Position numbers and translations under genes: made by a program. 37,063 nt of DNA from Thermodesulfobacteriota bacterium (GTDB taxonomy: Bacteria; Desulfobacterota; Desulfomonilia; UBA1062): the NCBI GenBank assembly GCA_025454155.1, contig JALOOZ010000005.1:1-37063 (forward strand). The letters run 5' to 3'. Positions 1 through 8,067 of this stretch are shown piece by piece. Below the pieces are notes generated by a model. That model was not told the DNA's origin. It ran no database searches and saw only the letters and a list, made by a program, of their open reading frames with translations. Positions within the stretch are counted from its first letter, which is position 1. The number at the start of each line of letters is the position of its first letter.

Positions 1-1386
1 ATCGTCGAAGCCGGTGACATCGTAGCTGATGCTGGCATAGCCTGCGTCAACCATGTAGGTCAGGTTGTCGGAGATCCGGTAGTTCACGCCGAGGTCGATT
101 TCCCAGGCAGTGGCGTCTTCGAACCTGTTCGGTCCCACTGCACCGGCTAACGTGGCCGTGTAGGCATCCTGGTTGGACATGATGTAGGCGAAGGATGCGT
201 CGCAGGTGAGCTTGTCCATGAGCTTGACGTTGTTGATGTAGGGCTTGACCATGGTCATGCCCAGGAGGTCCTCAGCGCCCTGCCATGGGGCAGAACCAAA
301 CCCGATCTCATCGCCGAGGATGACGTTGGACTCGAAGTCGGTCCTGTTGTCAAGGCCGTAGCCTGACCCGACGGGGCCGCCTTCTTCGTCCCAGGAGCAG
401 TAGGTCAGGACGATGCCCGGCCTGCCGAAGTCCATGGGCATCCAGAGATCCATGTATGCACCGTACGTGGTTGCATCATCAGCCAATGCGAATAGAGGTT
501 GAAGCGGGTTGGCAGGGTTCGGGATAGGCGCCAAGGCCGACAGATCCTTGAATTTCGTATCCCTGTAGCTGAATTCACCCTCGAATCCCAGCGGGCCCAG
601 GGTGCCGTCAAGTCCCACCGTGATGTAGAGGTTCTGGATGCCTTCCTTGTCAGCCAAAGGAACGCTTGAACTCCTATCCACGTAGAAGATGAGGGGCTTG
701 ATGAACACGGTGCCGGCCTTGGTTACGCCGAACACGGCATAGGAGTCGTAGTCGTCCTTCTCGGAGTCCTCAACTGTCGGACTACCCAGCTCTGCATCCT
801 TTTCCACCAGGGCGCCGATGACACCCACCTTGGTCTTCTGGACGACCTTCACGCGGTAGCGGGGTTCCTGCCTGTCGCCGAACTTGGTGGCCCACCATCC
901 ACCGCTCATGAGGCCCACATCAAGGGTGGTGTCTGTGGCGAACTTGTGGGAGAGGTATGCACGCTCTATGTTGATGTTGTCGTTGGCCGCTGTGCTGGAA
1001 GTGGAGTACTTGTATGACCATACATCAGGATCGTCGGTGCCGTAGGCCGCCTTGTCGCCCCAGGTCTCGTCCCTCATGTTCACCTTCATGATAATGCTGG
1101 TGTCGCCCACGGAGATCTTGGGGAACAGGGAGACATAGCCCCTGTAGAACGAGTTGGTCACGGTGTCATCAGACAACAATGCATAGTTGTCCCAGTAGAG
1201 GCCTTCTGCACTGAACTCGCCGCTGAGGTCGAAGCTCACGTACGGCTTGCCGCAGACCTCATAACCTCGCTCTCGTTCCGCCCTGGTGGTTGCTTCTGTG
1301 GGGCACGACATCGTCGGATCGTAGGACCCGGCATAGACTGCCGTGGCACAGAGTACAAAAAGCACTGCCAAGATACCCTTCTTCAT
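1..1386 (-). CDS. Outer-membrane beta-barrel porin, 3' end outside the window
   Basis: I translated this frame by hand; it is open for 462 codons from the ATG at 1386 to the window edge with no stop. A strong ribosome site (TAAGGAGG) sits just upstream. The protein opens with a Sec signal peptide (MKKGILAVLFVLCATAVYAG). The rest alternates short polar/aromatic strands with Gly/Asp/Asn-rich turns, typical of a porin barrel, for example the stretches around FDLSGEFSAEGLYWDN and TLDVGLMSGGWWATKFGD. I infer it is an outer-membrane channel of unknown substrate. It stands alone, divergent from the phosphomannomutase gene. The mature N-terminus carries two Cys residues, unusual for a porin. The family could not be named without a search. 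Confidence 0.75.
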   Translation of the reverse strand, partial: MKKGILAVLFVLCATAVYAGSYDPTMSCPTEATTRAERERGYEVCGKPYVSFDLSGEFSAEGLYWDNYALLSDDTVTNSFYRGYVSLFPKISVGDTSIIMKVNMRDETWGDKAAYGTDDPDVWSYKYSTSSTAANDNINIERAYLSHKFATDTTLDVGLMSGGWWATKFGDRQEPRYRVKVVQKTKVGVIGALVEKDAELGSPTVEDSEKDDYDSYAVFGVTKAGTVFIKPLIFYVDRSSSVPLADKEGIQNLYITVGLDGTLGPLGFEGEFSYRDTKFKDLSALAPIPNPANPLQPLFALADDATTYGAYMDLWMPMDFGRPGIVLTYCSWDEEGGPVGSGYGLDNRTDFESNVILGDEIGFGSAPWQGAEDLLGMTMVKPYINNVKLMDKLTCDASFAYIMSNQDAYTATLAGAVGPNRFEDATAWEIDLGVNYRISDNLTYMVDAGYASISYDVTGFDD

Positions 1387-1841
1387 CCTATTCCTCCTTA
1401 TTGGTTTTCTTCCTTTTCGTTTCAGGCCCTGGATCACGCCAACCCTTTTGGCAAGGCCCTTCTCCCTCATTACATAATACCCTGAAATCTTACATACAAC
1501 TTGCATGCCAACTGAAATAACAAACAATAACAATATGATACATGGTAGAGCAGATTCCGTTGTTGAAAATGTACCACAGGGTTAAAACCTTTCCGTTGTA
1601 AAAATAATACAAGAATCATGCATTTGGAGGCGATGCACGTGAGTCGGGAGAGAATGGCTCAATGCACTGGGTGACATCCCGCGACCTGGAGATGAACCCT
1701 GTCTCGAGAGGCCCGAGGCCTGTGCGGGAAGACCTTTCCATTGACGGCTTGTTCCCGGACACATGAGCATGATATGAAAAAAATCAGACGTTTCCTGAGT
1801 GTCAAAAATTCAACACGAGATTTCATCGACAGGAGGAGGAC
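1387..1841. other. 455-base divergent intergenic region between porin and phosphomannomutase genes
   Basis: The region must hold the promoters of both flanking genes. It is AT-rich from about 1470 to 1615, unlike its surroundings. A 9-base direct repeat TTCCGTTGT occurs at 1555-1563 and 1591-1599. On the minus strand a TATTAT box near 1470 could serve the porin, but no well-spaced -35 element accompanies it. I found no correctly spaced sigma-54 motif with a good -12 element and no riboswitch I recognise. A 23-codon reading frame (1774-1845) runs into the start codon of the next gene by an ATGA overlap; its ribosome site is poor. Confidence 0.5.
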
Positions 1842-3209
1842 ATGAATCCTGAGGTGTTCCGGGAATACGACATCCGGGGCGTGGTGGGCACTGACCTGGA
1901 TGACGATTTTGTGGACGGGCTCGCGCGGGCGCTGGCCGTATACTTTCTCGAGCGGGATGTGAGCCGCGTCAGCCTGGGCATGGACGCACGCCTGAGCTCA
2001 CCCGCCTTCCGGGACATCCTGAAGAGGGGCCTGACGGAAAGCGGCGTGCACGTCATCGACCTCGGCATGGTGCCCACGCCGGTCATGTACTTTTCCCTCT
2101 TCCGGCTCCATGTGGGGGGCGGGATAATGGTGACCGGCTCCCACAATCCCCCTGACAACAACGGGTTCAAGATCGCCCTCGGCAGGATGACCATCTACGG
2201 AGAGGAGATCCAGAAGATCCGGGTCATCATGGAGGAGGGCAGGACCGCGACCGGCAAGGCCCGGGGCTCGACGTGCGACATCATGCCGGAATACGTGGAT
2301 GACATCATCTCCCGCATCAGGCCGGGCCACAGGAGGCTCAATGTGGTGGTGGACCCCGGCAACGGTGTCGGCGGCGCCCCGGCCATGGCCGTGTGCAACG
2401 CCCTCGGCATGGAGGTGAGCGGCATCTGCCTCGAACCGGACGGCCTTTTCCCCAACCACCACCCCGACCCCACCACGACCGAAGGCCTTGCCATGCTGAG
2501 GGCGGAGGTCCTGAAGCAGGGCGCCGACCTCGGCATCGGCTACGACGGCGACGCTGACCGCTTGGGCGTCATCGATGCGCGGGGGAACACCGTGTATGGC
2601 GACATGATAACCGCCATCCTCGCACGGGAGATCCTGAGGAACAGGCCCGGGGAGAAGATCATCGGCGAGGTGAAGTGTTCCAAGACCTTCTTTGACGAGG
2701 TCACGAGGGCTGGCGGCATCCCCATCATGGGCAAGGTGGGGCATTCGCCCATGAAGGCGCGCCTCATGCAGGAAAGTGCCGCCCTGGCCGGCGAGATGAG
2801 CGGCCACATATTCTTCCTGGACCGGTGGTACGGATTCGACGACGCCATCTATGCCTCGGCAAGGCTCCTGGAGGTTCTTTCCCGGGAAGCGGAGCCCCAG
2901 GCGGTCTTCGATGCCCTGCCCAGGGTGGAGAACACCCCTGAGATCCGCATCGCATGCCCGGACCGGATCAAGTTCCAGGCCGTCGACCGGTTCAAGGCCT
3001 ATGCACGGACCCGCTACGAGGACTGTGTGGACATCGACGGGGTGCGTTTCACCAGCGGTGACACCTGGGGCCTGGTGAGACCTTCCAATACCCAGCCGGT
3101 GATCGTTCTCCGCTTCGAGGCCCGGGACCGTGAAGCCCTGGCAGGGATCGAGGCCGATACCAGGAACCGCCTCTCAGAGATCATCCGTGAACTCGAATCC
3201 GCCGGGTAA
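1842..3209 (+). CDS. manB: Phosphomannomutase/phosphoglucomutase (AlgC/ManB type)
   Basis: Alpha-D-phosphohexomutase, which interconverts hexose 1- and 6-phosphates to supply nucleotide sugars for surface polysaccharide. All four signature sites are visible: the phosphoserine loop TGSHNP (residues 98-103, Ser100), the magnesium loop DGDADR (235-240), the sugar-binding loop GEMSGH (317-322) and the C-terminal phosphate-binding loop RPSNTQP (413-419). The length of 455 residues matches the family. The GEMSGH loop fits the PMM/PGM group rather than phosphoglucosamine mutase (GlmM), but whether mannose or glucose is preferred cannot be read from sequence. AGGAGGAGGAC lies directly before the ATG. 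The following gene begins 95 bases later; a 6-bp hairpin (3211-3227) after the stop lacks a T-run. Confidence 0.9.
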   Translation: MNPEVFREYDIRGVVGTDLDDDFVDGLARALAVYFLERDVSRVSLGMDARLSSPAFRDILKRGLTESGVHVIDLGMVPTPVMYFSLFRLHVGGGIMVTGSHNPPDNNGFKIALGRMTIYGEEIQKIRVIMEEGRTATGKARGSTCDIMPEYVDDIISRIRPGHRRLNVVVDPGNGVGGAPAMAVCNALGMEVSGICLEPDGLFPNHHPDPTTTEGLAMLRAEVLKQGADLGIGYDGDADRLGVIDARGNTVYGDMITAILAREILRNRPGEKIIGEVKCSKTFFDEVTRAGGIPIMGKVGHSPMKARLMQESAALAGEMSGHIFFLDRWYGFDDAIYASARLLEVLSREAEPQAVFDALPRVENTPEIRIACPDRIKFQAVDRFKAYARTRYEDCVDIDGVRFTSGDTWGLVRPSNTQPVIVLRFEARDREALAGIEADTRNRLSEIIRELESAG

Positions 3210-3304
3210 AACCCTGCCCCCTGCAGGGAATGTGTTGCATGGCAGGGCTTTCTGCGATACCCTATGAACAGATCTCCCCTACAGTGCGGATATGAGGTCC
3301 TGCA

Positions 3305-3958
3305 ATGAGAAGAGGTGGTAAGGTTTTTCTGGCGCTCGTCAGTTTGATCATGATCTTCCCCCCGGGTTCCCTGCATGCCAGGACGATGTACATCAGGGAC
3401 TGGATCGTCGTAACCATGCGGTCCGCTCCCAACGAGGGCTCCCAGGCGGTCGGCTCGGCGAGCACCAGCGACCGGGTGGAGGTGCTGGAGGATTCCGCCG
3501 GCTGGTCGAGGATACAGACCAGGACCGGTGCGGAAGGGTGGGTGCCTGCGCGGTTCCTGAGCGCGCAACCACCGAAGAGCCTCTATGTGAAGCAGCTCGA
3601 GGAGAGGATCAAGGCCCTCCAGGGGGAGAACATGAGGCTCAAGGGGATCAAGATGCCCGAGGCCCCGGTGGGCGGCCCGCCAACCGCCGCCATGGGCACC
3701 CAGGGGGTTCAGGCGCCCCTGGTGGTCTCGGGTGAGGACTATGCCCTGTGCAAGGCCAGGTATGAGAAACTGCTCGCCCAGAGCAAGGAATGCACCCTGA
3801 AGAACAGCGCCCTGGATGCCGAGAACAGCCGGCTGAAGACCTCCGAACGCCTCTTCTTCACGTTCATAGGCGGGATCTTCATCGTGCTCGGGGTGCTCAT
3901 CGGCCTTTTCATCCAGATGGCTAGCGGCAAGCCCAAGAAGCAGGGGTACCGATTCTGA
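3305..3958 (+). CDS. SH3-domain protein with C-terminal membrane anchor (TIGR04211-like)
   Basis: A 217-residue protein with an N-terminal signal sequence (cleavage probably after residue 25), a bacterial SH3 domain (about residues 28-90, with WSRIQTRTGAEGWVPARFL), a helical/coiled segment with Gln/Glu/Lys-rich heptads (about 95-115 and 145-180), and a single hydrophobic segment near the C-terminus (FFTFIGGIFIVLGVLIGLF, about 183-201) followed by a basic tail. This order matches the SH3-and-anchor family found widely in proteobacteria. The SH3 part should face the periplasm. The molecular role is unknown; bacterial SH3 domains commonly bind cell-wall material. The broken dehydratase gene follows after 19 bases and may be in the same transcript. 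Confidence 0.75.
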   Translation: MRRGGKVFLALVSLIMIFPPGSLHARTMYIRDWIVVTMRSAPNEGSQAVGSASTSDRVEVLEDSAGWSRIQTRTGAEGWVPARFLSAQPPKSLYVKQLEERIKALQGENMRLKGIKMPEAPVGGPPTAAMGTQGVQAPLVVSGEDYALCKARYEKLLAQSKECTLKNSALDAENSRLKTSERLFFTFIGGIFIVLGVLIGLFIQMASGKPKKQGYRF

Positions 3959-3977
3959 CAACTCATGAGGTGGTGTT

Positions 3978-4867
3978 ATGCTGAAGAAATATGAACGATT
4001 GAGCACACAGGTGACCATCAAGGGAATCCTCAGGGCACGCTCCGCCATTTCCCACTACATCCACCGGACGAACCTCATCTATTCCTCGGGGCTCAGCAGG
4101 ATCATGGGGTGCGATGCCTTTGTGAAGCATGAGAATCACCTTCCCACCGGCTCCTTCAAGATCCGCGGGGCGCTCAACTTCTTTCAGACCATCCCCAAGG
4201 AGAATGTGGCCAACGGCGTGCTTGTTTCGAGATCAACCGCATCATCGAGAGCTTCGGCGCCGAGCTCATCGTGCACGGCCACGATTTCTACGATGCCCAG
4301 TTCTATTGCGACGAACTGGTGGCCGCCGCCGGTTATTACTACGTGGAGCAGGGCAACGAGCCGGAGATGCTCAACGGCATCGGTACCATGGGCCTGGAGA
4401 TCTTCGAAGATCTGCCGGATGTCGACGTCATCATCTGCCCCATCGGTGGAGGCGGAGGCTGTGCATCGCTGCTGCGGGTCGCCCAGGCACTCAACCCCCA
4501 GGTGCAGATCATCGGCGTACAGGCTGAAAAGGCCCCTGCCTTCTCCAGGTCGCTCCAGCAGGGAGAGTGGGTAGTCCTGGACGATGCGGACACCATCGCG
4601 GACGGCCTGGCAGCACGAAGTGTTTTCCAGCTTCCCTACGTGATCATGAAGGACCATGTCAAGGATGTGGTCCTTCTCACGGAAGACGAGGTGCTGGAAG
4701 GCATCCGTCTTGCGCTCACCACCACGCACAATCTTGCCGAAGGCGCCGGAGCCGCGTCGCTCATGGCAGGCGTCAAGATCAGGGAGAGCCTGAAAGGGAA
4801 AAAGGTGGTGCTGATCATGTCGGGCGGAAACCTCGACAGGACCCACCTGGAGCAGGCGCTTCGCTAG
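3978..4867 (+). pseudogene. Threonine dehydratase-like PLP enzyme, broken by an out-of-frame internal deletion
   Basis: The first frame (from ATG 3978) encodes a fold-type II PLP enzyme N-terminus with the Schiff-base lysine in TGSFKIRGA (Lys61). It stops making sense after GVLVS, at about 4226-4231. From there the frame two bases over continues the same protein: EINRIIESFGAELIVHGHDF, a Gly-rich phosphate loop (PIGGGGG), then TTTHNLAEGAGAASLMAG and MSGGNLD, typical of threonine/serine dehydratases. Family alignment from memory says about 33 residues are missing at the junction, including the PLP-contacting S-x-GNHG motif. The locus is 890 bases; adding about 100 gives the usual 330-codon length. 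No ACT domain follows. Either a true pseudogene or an assembly/consensus error. Its stop shares a CTAG with that of porB. Confidence 0.8.
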
Positions 4868-5781
4868 GCCTCGTCAGTATCCTCGGCCGTTTCGAAGCTG
4901 CCCGACCACCGCCGGTTGATCTGCCCCTGGATTTCCTCGATCTGGGCGGCATCCAGGAGCTTGAACCGGCCCTGGGCATTGAAGTAGTCCACAACCGGAA
5001 CCAGGGCGCGCTTGTCGGCGATCTTCCGGGATGCACCGGTCAGCCTCAGCACGGAATGCTCGACCTCATAGAGCTCGAACAGGCCGGTCTCGACGGCGAG
5101 CTTCCCCACCTTCACGGCCTGGCGCGGCTCAAATCCCCATCCCGGCGGGCAGGGTATCTGGATGTGAAGGTATTTCACCCCCGGCAGGTCCACCGCCTTC
5201 CTCACCTTGTCGTAGAGATCGAGCGGGAATGCAGCGGAGCAGGTGGCCACGTACGAGAGGTTGTGGGCCGCCATGATTGCCGGCACATCCTTCTTCTGCT
5301 GGAACTTGCCCTTGATGGGGGTGTTTGCGGTGATGGCGCCTTTCGGGGTGGTCCCCGAGCGCTGGACCCCGGTATTCATGTAGCCCTCGTTGTCGTAGCA
5401 GATGAAGAGAAAATCATCCCCTCGTTCGGCGGCCCCGGAAAGCGCCTGGAGCCCGATGTCGCTGGTTCCCCCGTCTCCGGCCCACGCCACGACCTTGATA
5501 TCCTGCTTCTTCAGGGCCCGCAGCGCGGCGAGCATGCCTGTCGATGCCGCGGCCGTGGAGGCGAAGGTGACATTCAGGCAGGGGAGTTGTGTCGCTGCAA
5601 TCGGATAGAGCCCCTGCAGCACGGTGAGGCAGCTCGGCGGAACCACGAGGATGGTGTTCCTGCCCAGCGCCTTGAGCGCGATCCGGTATGCAATGCCGAG
5701 GCCGCAACCTGAGCAGGCCCTGGTGCCCGGGTTGACATATTCCTCCGCGGGCAGGCTTAAGATGGTCGTTTTCATGAGCAT
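4864..5781 (-). CDS. porB: Pyruvate:ferredoxin oxidoreductase, beta (TPP-binding) subunit
   Basis: This subunit binds thiamine pyrophosphate and, with PorA, PorC and PorD, converts pyruvate and CoA to acetyl-CoA and CO2 with reduction of ferredoxin. The N-terminal ACSGCG motif supplies cluster cysteines. The TPP/magnesium site is seen as AGDGGTSDIG followed by CYDNEGYMNTGVQRSG. The length of 305 residues is normal. The ATG at 5781 is favoured by AGGGAGAA seven bases upstream; a second ATG lies two codons later. It is the last gene of porCDAB, 13 bases after porA, and converges on the broken dehydratase gene with overlapping stops. Related 2-oxoacid oxidoreductases use branched-chain or 2-oxoglutarate substrates, so pyruvate is likely rather than proven. 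Confidence 0.88.
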   Translation of the reverse strand: MLMKTTILSLPAEEYVNPGTRACSGCGLGIAYRIALKALGRNTILVVPPSCLTVLQGLYPIAATQLPCLNVTFASTAAASTGMLAALRALKKQDIKVVAWAGDGGTSDIGLQALSGAAERGDDFLFICYDNEGYMNTGVQRSGTTPKGAITANTPIKGKFQQKKDVPAIMAAHNLSYVATCSAAFPLDLYDKVRKAVDLPGVKYLHIQIPCPPGWGFEPRQAVKVGKLAVETGLFELYEVEHSVLRLTGASRKIADKRALVPVVDYFNAQGRFKLLDAAQIEEIQGQINRRWSGSFETAEDTDEA

Positions 5782-5794
5782 GTACAGGTTCTCC

Positions 5795-7000
5795 CTAGAT
5801 CTTCAGGCCGATCCACTGCGGGGCCCTCCCGGCGCTGGCCTTCGATGTGCACGAGTTGAGGAGTGCCTCATGGAGATGGGCTGTCTTTATCTCCCTGCCG
5901 CCGAGGCCCAGGATATAGTTGTGGACAAAGGGCCGCTTCTTTTTCGAGCCGTTCACCGGGTACAGCGCCGCCTTGATGTCCGAACACAGGGCGCCTTCGT
6001 ACCCGTAGCTCAGGGCCTTTTCGAAGACGATCACACCCTCGGCGTCAGCAAGCCCCTGAGCTATGGCGTCCGCCGGGAATGGCCGGTAAAGATGAACGCT
6101 CATGATCCCGACCTTGATGCCCTCATCCCTCAGCCGGTCTATGACCTCCCGCAGGTGGTACGAGAGAGATCCCAGGCTCACCGCGATGAACCGGGCGTCC
6201 TCGCACCGGTAGGTCTCGTAGAAGGGGTCGCCACCACGGCCGAAACGCTCCTTGAAGCGCGCCTCAACGGAGCCCATCACATCTACGGCATTCAGGAGGT
6301 CTTCCTGGAGGAGGTAGCGGATCTCCATGTACCCGTGGGCTGTGACGCCCCTGGTGTCCAGCCGGACATCGGGCATGGTCACGGTGTTCAGGTTGGCCGG
6401 GTTGGCCGGGTCCAGGGCATAGGCTGGCTTGTAGGGCGGAAGAAAGGCATCCACCTGATCGGGGGAGGGCACCTCGAACGGCATGTAGGTATGCGAGAGG
6501 AGGTATCCGTCGTAGCAGACCATGATGGGGATCATGACCTCCTCGGCCAGCATGAAGGCCTTGATGACACCGTCGATGATCTGCTGGTGGTCGTTCACAT
6601 AGAGCTGCATCCAGCCGGTGTCCCGCTGGGAGATGGAGTCCTGGTGGTCGTTCCAGATGGTCCAGGGGGCGCCGACGCCCCGGTTCACCACGCACATGAC
6701 CAGGGGCAGCCGTGCGCCTGCAGCCCAGTGGATCTGCTCGTGCATGTAGAGCAGCCCGTTGGCGCTGGTGGCGGTGAACGCCCTGGCGCCGGTGGAGGCG
6801 GCGGCAATACAGACCGCAAGGGCGCTGTGTTCACTCTCCACCGGGACATATTCGGCTGCCATGTCGCCTGATTCTATGAATTCGGAGAGCTTTTCGGTGA
6901 GCGGCGTCTGGGGGGTGATGGGGTATGCGGCAATGACCTGGGCCCGGGAAAGCTTCACGCCGAGTGCGGCAGCGACATTGCCGGAATCTATGATGTGCAT
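5795..7000 (-). CDS. porA: Pyruvate:ferredoxin oxidoreductase, alpha subunit
   Basis: A 401-residue alpha subunit of the four-subunit enzyme. The N-terminal pyrimidine-binding domain shows AYPITPQTPLTEKL and EYVPVESEHSA, followed by the ATSANGLLYMHEQIHWAAG region. The stretch GAPWTIWNDHQDSISQRDTG is typical of PorA-type pyruvate enzymes. The C-terminal part (about 265-395) matches the transketolase-C-like domain. It starts with MHIIDSGNVAAA, two codons' worth of bases after the porD stop, so the genes are tightly coupled. In an anaerobe the complex could run oxidatively or reductively; the sequence does not say which. Confidence 0.88.
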   Translation of the reverse strand: MHIIDSGNVAAALGVKLSRAQVIAAYPITPQTPLTEKLSEFIESGDMAAEYVPVESEHSALAVCIAAASTGARAFTATSANGLLYMHEQIHWAAGARLPLVMCVVNRGVGAPWTIWNDHQDSISQRDTGWMQLYVNDHQQIIDGVIKAFMLAEEVMIPIMVCYDGYLLSHTYMPFEVPSPDQVDAFLPPYKPAYALDPANPANLNTVTMPDVRLDTRGVTAHGYMEIRYLLQEDLLNAVDVMGSVEARFKERFGRGGDPFYETYRCEDARFIAVSLGSLSYHLREVIDRLRDEGIKVGIMSVHLYRPFPADAIAQGLADAEGVIVFEKALSYGYEGALCSDIKAALYPVNGSKKKRPFVHNYILGLGGREIKTAHLHEALLNSCTSKASAGRAPQWIGLKI

Positions 7001-7003
7001 CGC

Positions 7004-7324
7004 TCACTTCTCCCCTTCGTCGGTCTTGATGAAACAGGATTCCTCTATCATGCTGATGGCCTTGGTGGGGCATTCCTCGGCGCAGATGCCGCAACCCTTG
7101 CAGTACTCATAGTCGATCTTCGGCGGCACGGTCCTGCTGATGGTCCCGTCGGGGCAGTAGAGCCAGCAGATGAAGCATGCCGGCGCCCCGCGCTTGACCG
7201 GTATACACGCCTGTTCATCCAGGATGGGACGGGTGACCCTCCACGAACCGGTCCTGCCGCCGTCACCCGGCCCGGGCTCGCTGTGCGATGTCTTCCTGCC
7301 GTATTGGCGCGTACCCACGGTCAT
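7004..7324 (-). CDS. porD: Pyruvate:ferredoxin oxidoreductase, delta (2[4Fe-4S] ferredoxin) subunit
   Basis: A 106-residue ferredoxin-like subunit that relays electrons from the TPP centre. The second cluster motif is canonical: C75-x2-C78-x2-C81-x3-C85-P. The first is unusual: C40 is followed by nine residues before C50, then C50-x2-C53-x3-C57-P (CFICWLYCPDG). Normally the first two cysteines are two residues apart, so the loop is lengthened by about seven. The reading frame starts inside the end of porC through an ATGA overlap, which supports the start. A Gly/Ser-rich N-terminus (1-27) precedes the conserved WRVTRPILD segment. Confidence 0.85.
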   Translation of the reverse strand: MTVGTRQYGRKTSHSEPGPGDGGRTGSWRVTRPILDEQACIPVKRGAPACFICWLYCPDGTISRTVPPKIDYEYCKGCGICAEECPTKAISMIEESCFIKTDEGEK

Positions 7325-7881
7325 CCTCCGATCAAGGTGTTGTCATAGGCCAGCTGTGCCGCCAGTGCGTTCTGCTCCGGCCTCCGATCTCCGAATTCCT
7401 CCTTGATGGCCTCGATCAGGACCTCCATGTCGACGAGTTTCCATACCCTGGCCAGTGCTCCTATTATGCCCGAGTTGATCGTGCCCTCGGGAAGGCCGGC
7501 CTTGATTGCCAGCGAGTTGATGTCACAGATCGCAACGGTACAGCCGTTGTAGTGGTACTCCTCCAGACTGCATGGCGAGTTGACCACAAGGATGCCGCCC
7601 TCCTTCAATCCGTTCGTGATATTCCCTTCTTCCAGGAGCACGTGGTCAAGGACCACGACGATGTCGGGCCGTTCGATGGGAGAGAGGTCATAGATCTTGT
7701 CTTTCGAGATCTTCAGCGACGTGAACACCGGTGCACCTCTCCGTTCGGTACCGAAGGTAGGTACCATGGCGACACCGGGATAGCCGGATTGAAACATGGC
7801 CTTGGCAACGATCTTTGCAGCGGTGATGGCCCCCTGTCCACCGCGGCCGTGCCATCTGATCTGGATGGACTCTTTCATCAT
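7321..7881 (-). CDS. porC: Pyruvate:ferredoxin oxidoreductase, gamma subunit
   Basis: A 186-residue gamma subunit and first gene of the por operon. Signatures are IRWHGRGGQGAITAAKI near the N-terminus, YPGVAMVPTFGTERRGAPV, and the later TINSGIIGALARVW segment. The family domain helps bind CoA. Two ATG codons lie in tandem (7881 and 7878); AGGGAG upstream is better spaced for the second, giving MKESIQIRW. A near-consensus sigma-70-type promoter lies about 90 bases upstream (7979-8007). The order gamma-delta-alpha-beta is a usual por operon arrangement. Confidence 0.87.
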   Translation of the reverse strand: MMKESIQIRWHGRGGQGAITAAKIVAKAMFQSGYPGVAMVPTFGTERRGAPVFTSLKISKDKIYDLSPIERPDIVVVLDHVLLEEGNITNGLKEGGILVVNSPCSLEEYHYNGCTVAICDINSLAIKAGLPEGTINSGIIGALARVWKLVDMEVLIEAIKEEFGDRRPEQNALAAQLAYDNTLIGG

Positions 7882-7978
7882 AGCTCCCTGCAGCCCTTCA
7901 TGGACTTTCTCTGAGCACGGCGGTTGCCCGTCCGGTTCTATCCGTCGGTTCCCGCTTGGTCCGGGTCAGTGTCCGGTC

Positions 7979-8007
7979 ACTATATATCAAGACCGTCCAT
8001 TTATCAA
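7979..8007 (-). promoter_or_regulatory. Sigma-70-type promoter of the por operon
   Basis: On the minus strand TTGATA (8007-8002) and TATAGT (7984-7979) are separated by exactly 17 bases; each hexamer has one mismatch to consensus. The start point would be near 7972, giving a leader of about 90 bases before porC. The -35 box directly touches the -24 element of the divergent sigma-54-type promoter. Confidence 0.65.
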
Positions 8008-8022
8008 GGCACATACTTTGCA
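8007..8022 (+). promoter_or_regulatory. Sigma-54-type promoter of the GGDEF-PilZ operon
   Basis: The 16 bases AGGCACATACTTTGCA match the sigma-54 consensus TGGCACG-N4-TTGCW. The invariant GG (8008-8009) and GC (8020-8021) have the required 12-base offset, and GGCAC and TTGCA are exact. The start point is predicted near 8033, 35 bases before the diguanylate cyclase ATG. An activator is required for this promoter class; two are encoded elsewhere in the window. Confidence 0.7.
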
Positions 8023-8067
8023 TGAACCTGCAGTGTTAGAACAGACCATACGAGGAGAGGACCAGCA

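Noticed and set aside
1387-1841. Possible riboswitch in the long divergent gap
   Set aside because: I compared by eye with cyclic di-GMP, cobalamin, SAM and glycine types and saw no conserved core.
3240-3255. Sigma-54-like TGGCAGGGCTTTCTGC before the SH3-anchor gene
   Set aside because: The GG and GC are 13 bases apart instead of 12, a spacing that normally abolishes the promoter.
3014-4048. Long open reading frame (344 codons) on the minus strand over phosphomannomutase, SH3 protein and dehydratase genes
   Set aside because: It is antisense to recognisable proteins, has no family motif, and high GC makes such open antisense frames common.
5624-6871. 415-codon plus-strand frame opposite porA/porB
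   Set aside because: The minus-strand genes are clear Por subunits; the antisense product is His/Val/Gly-rich with no recognisable domain.
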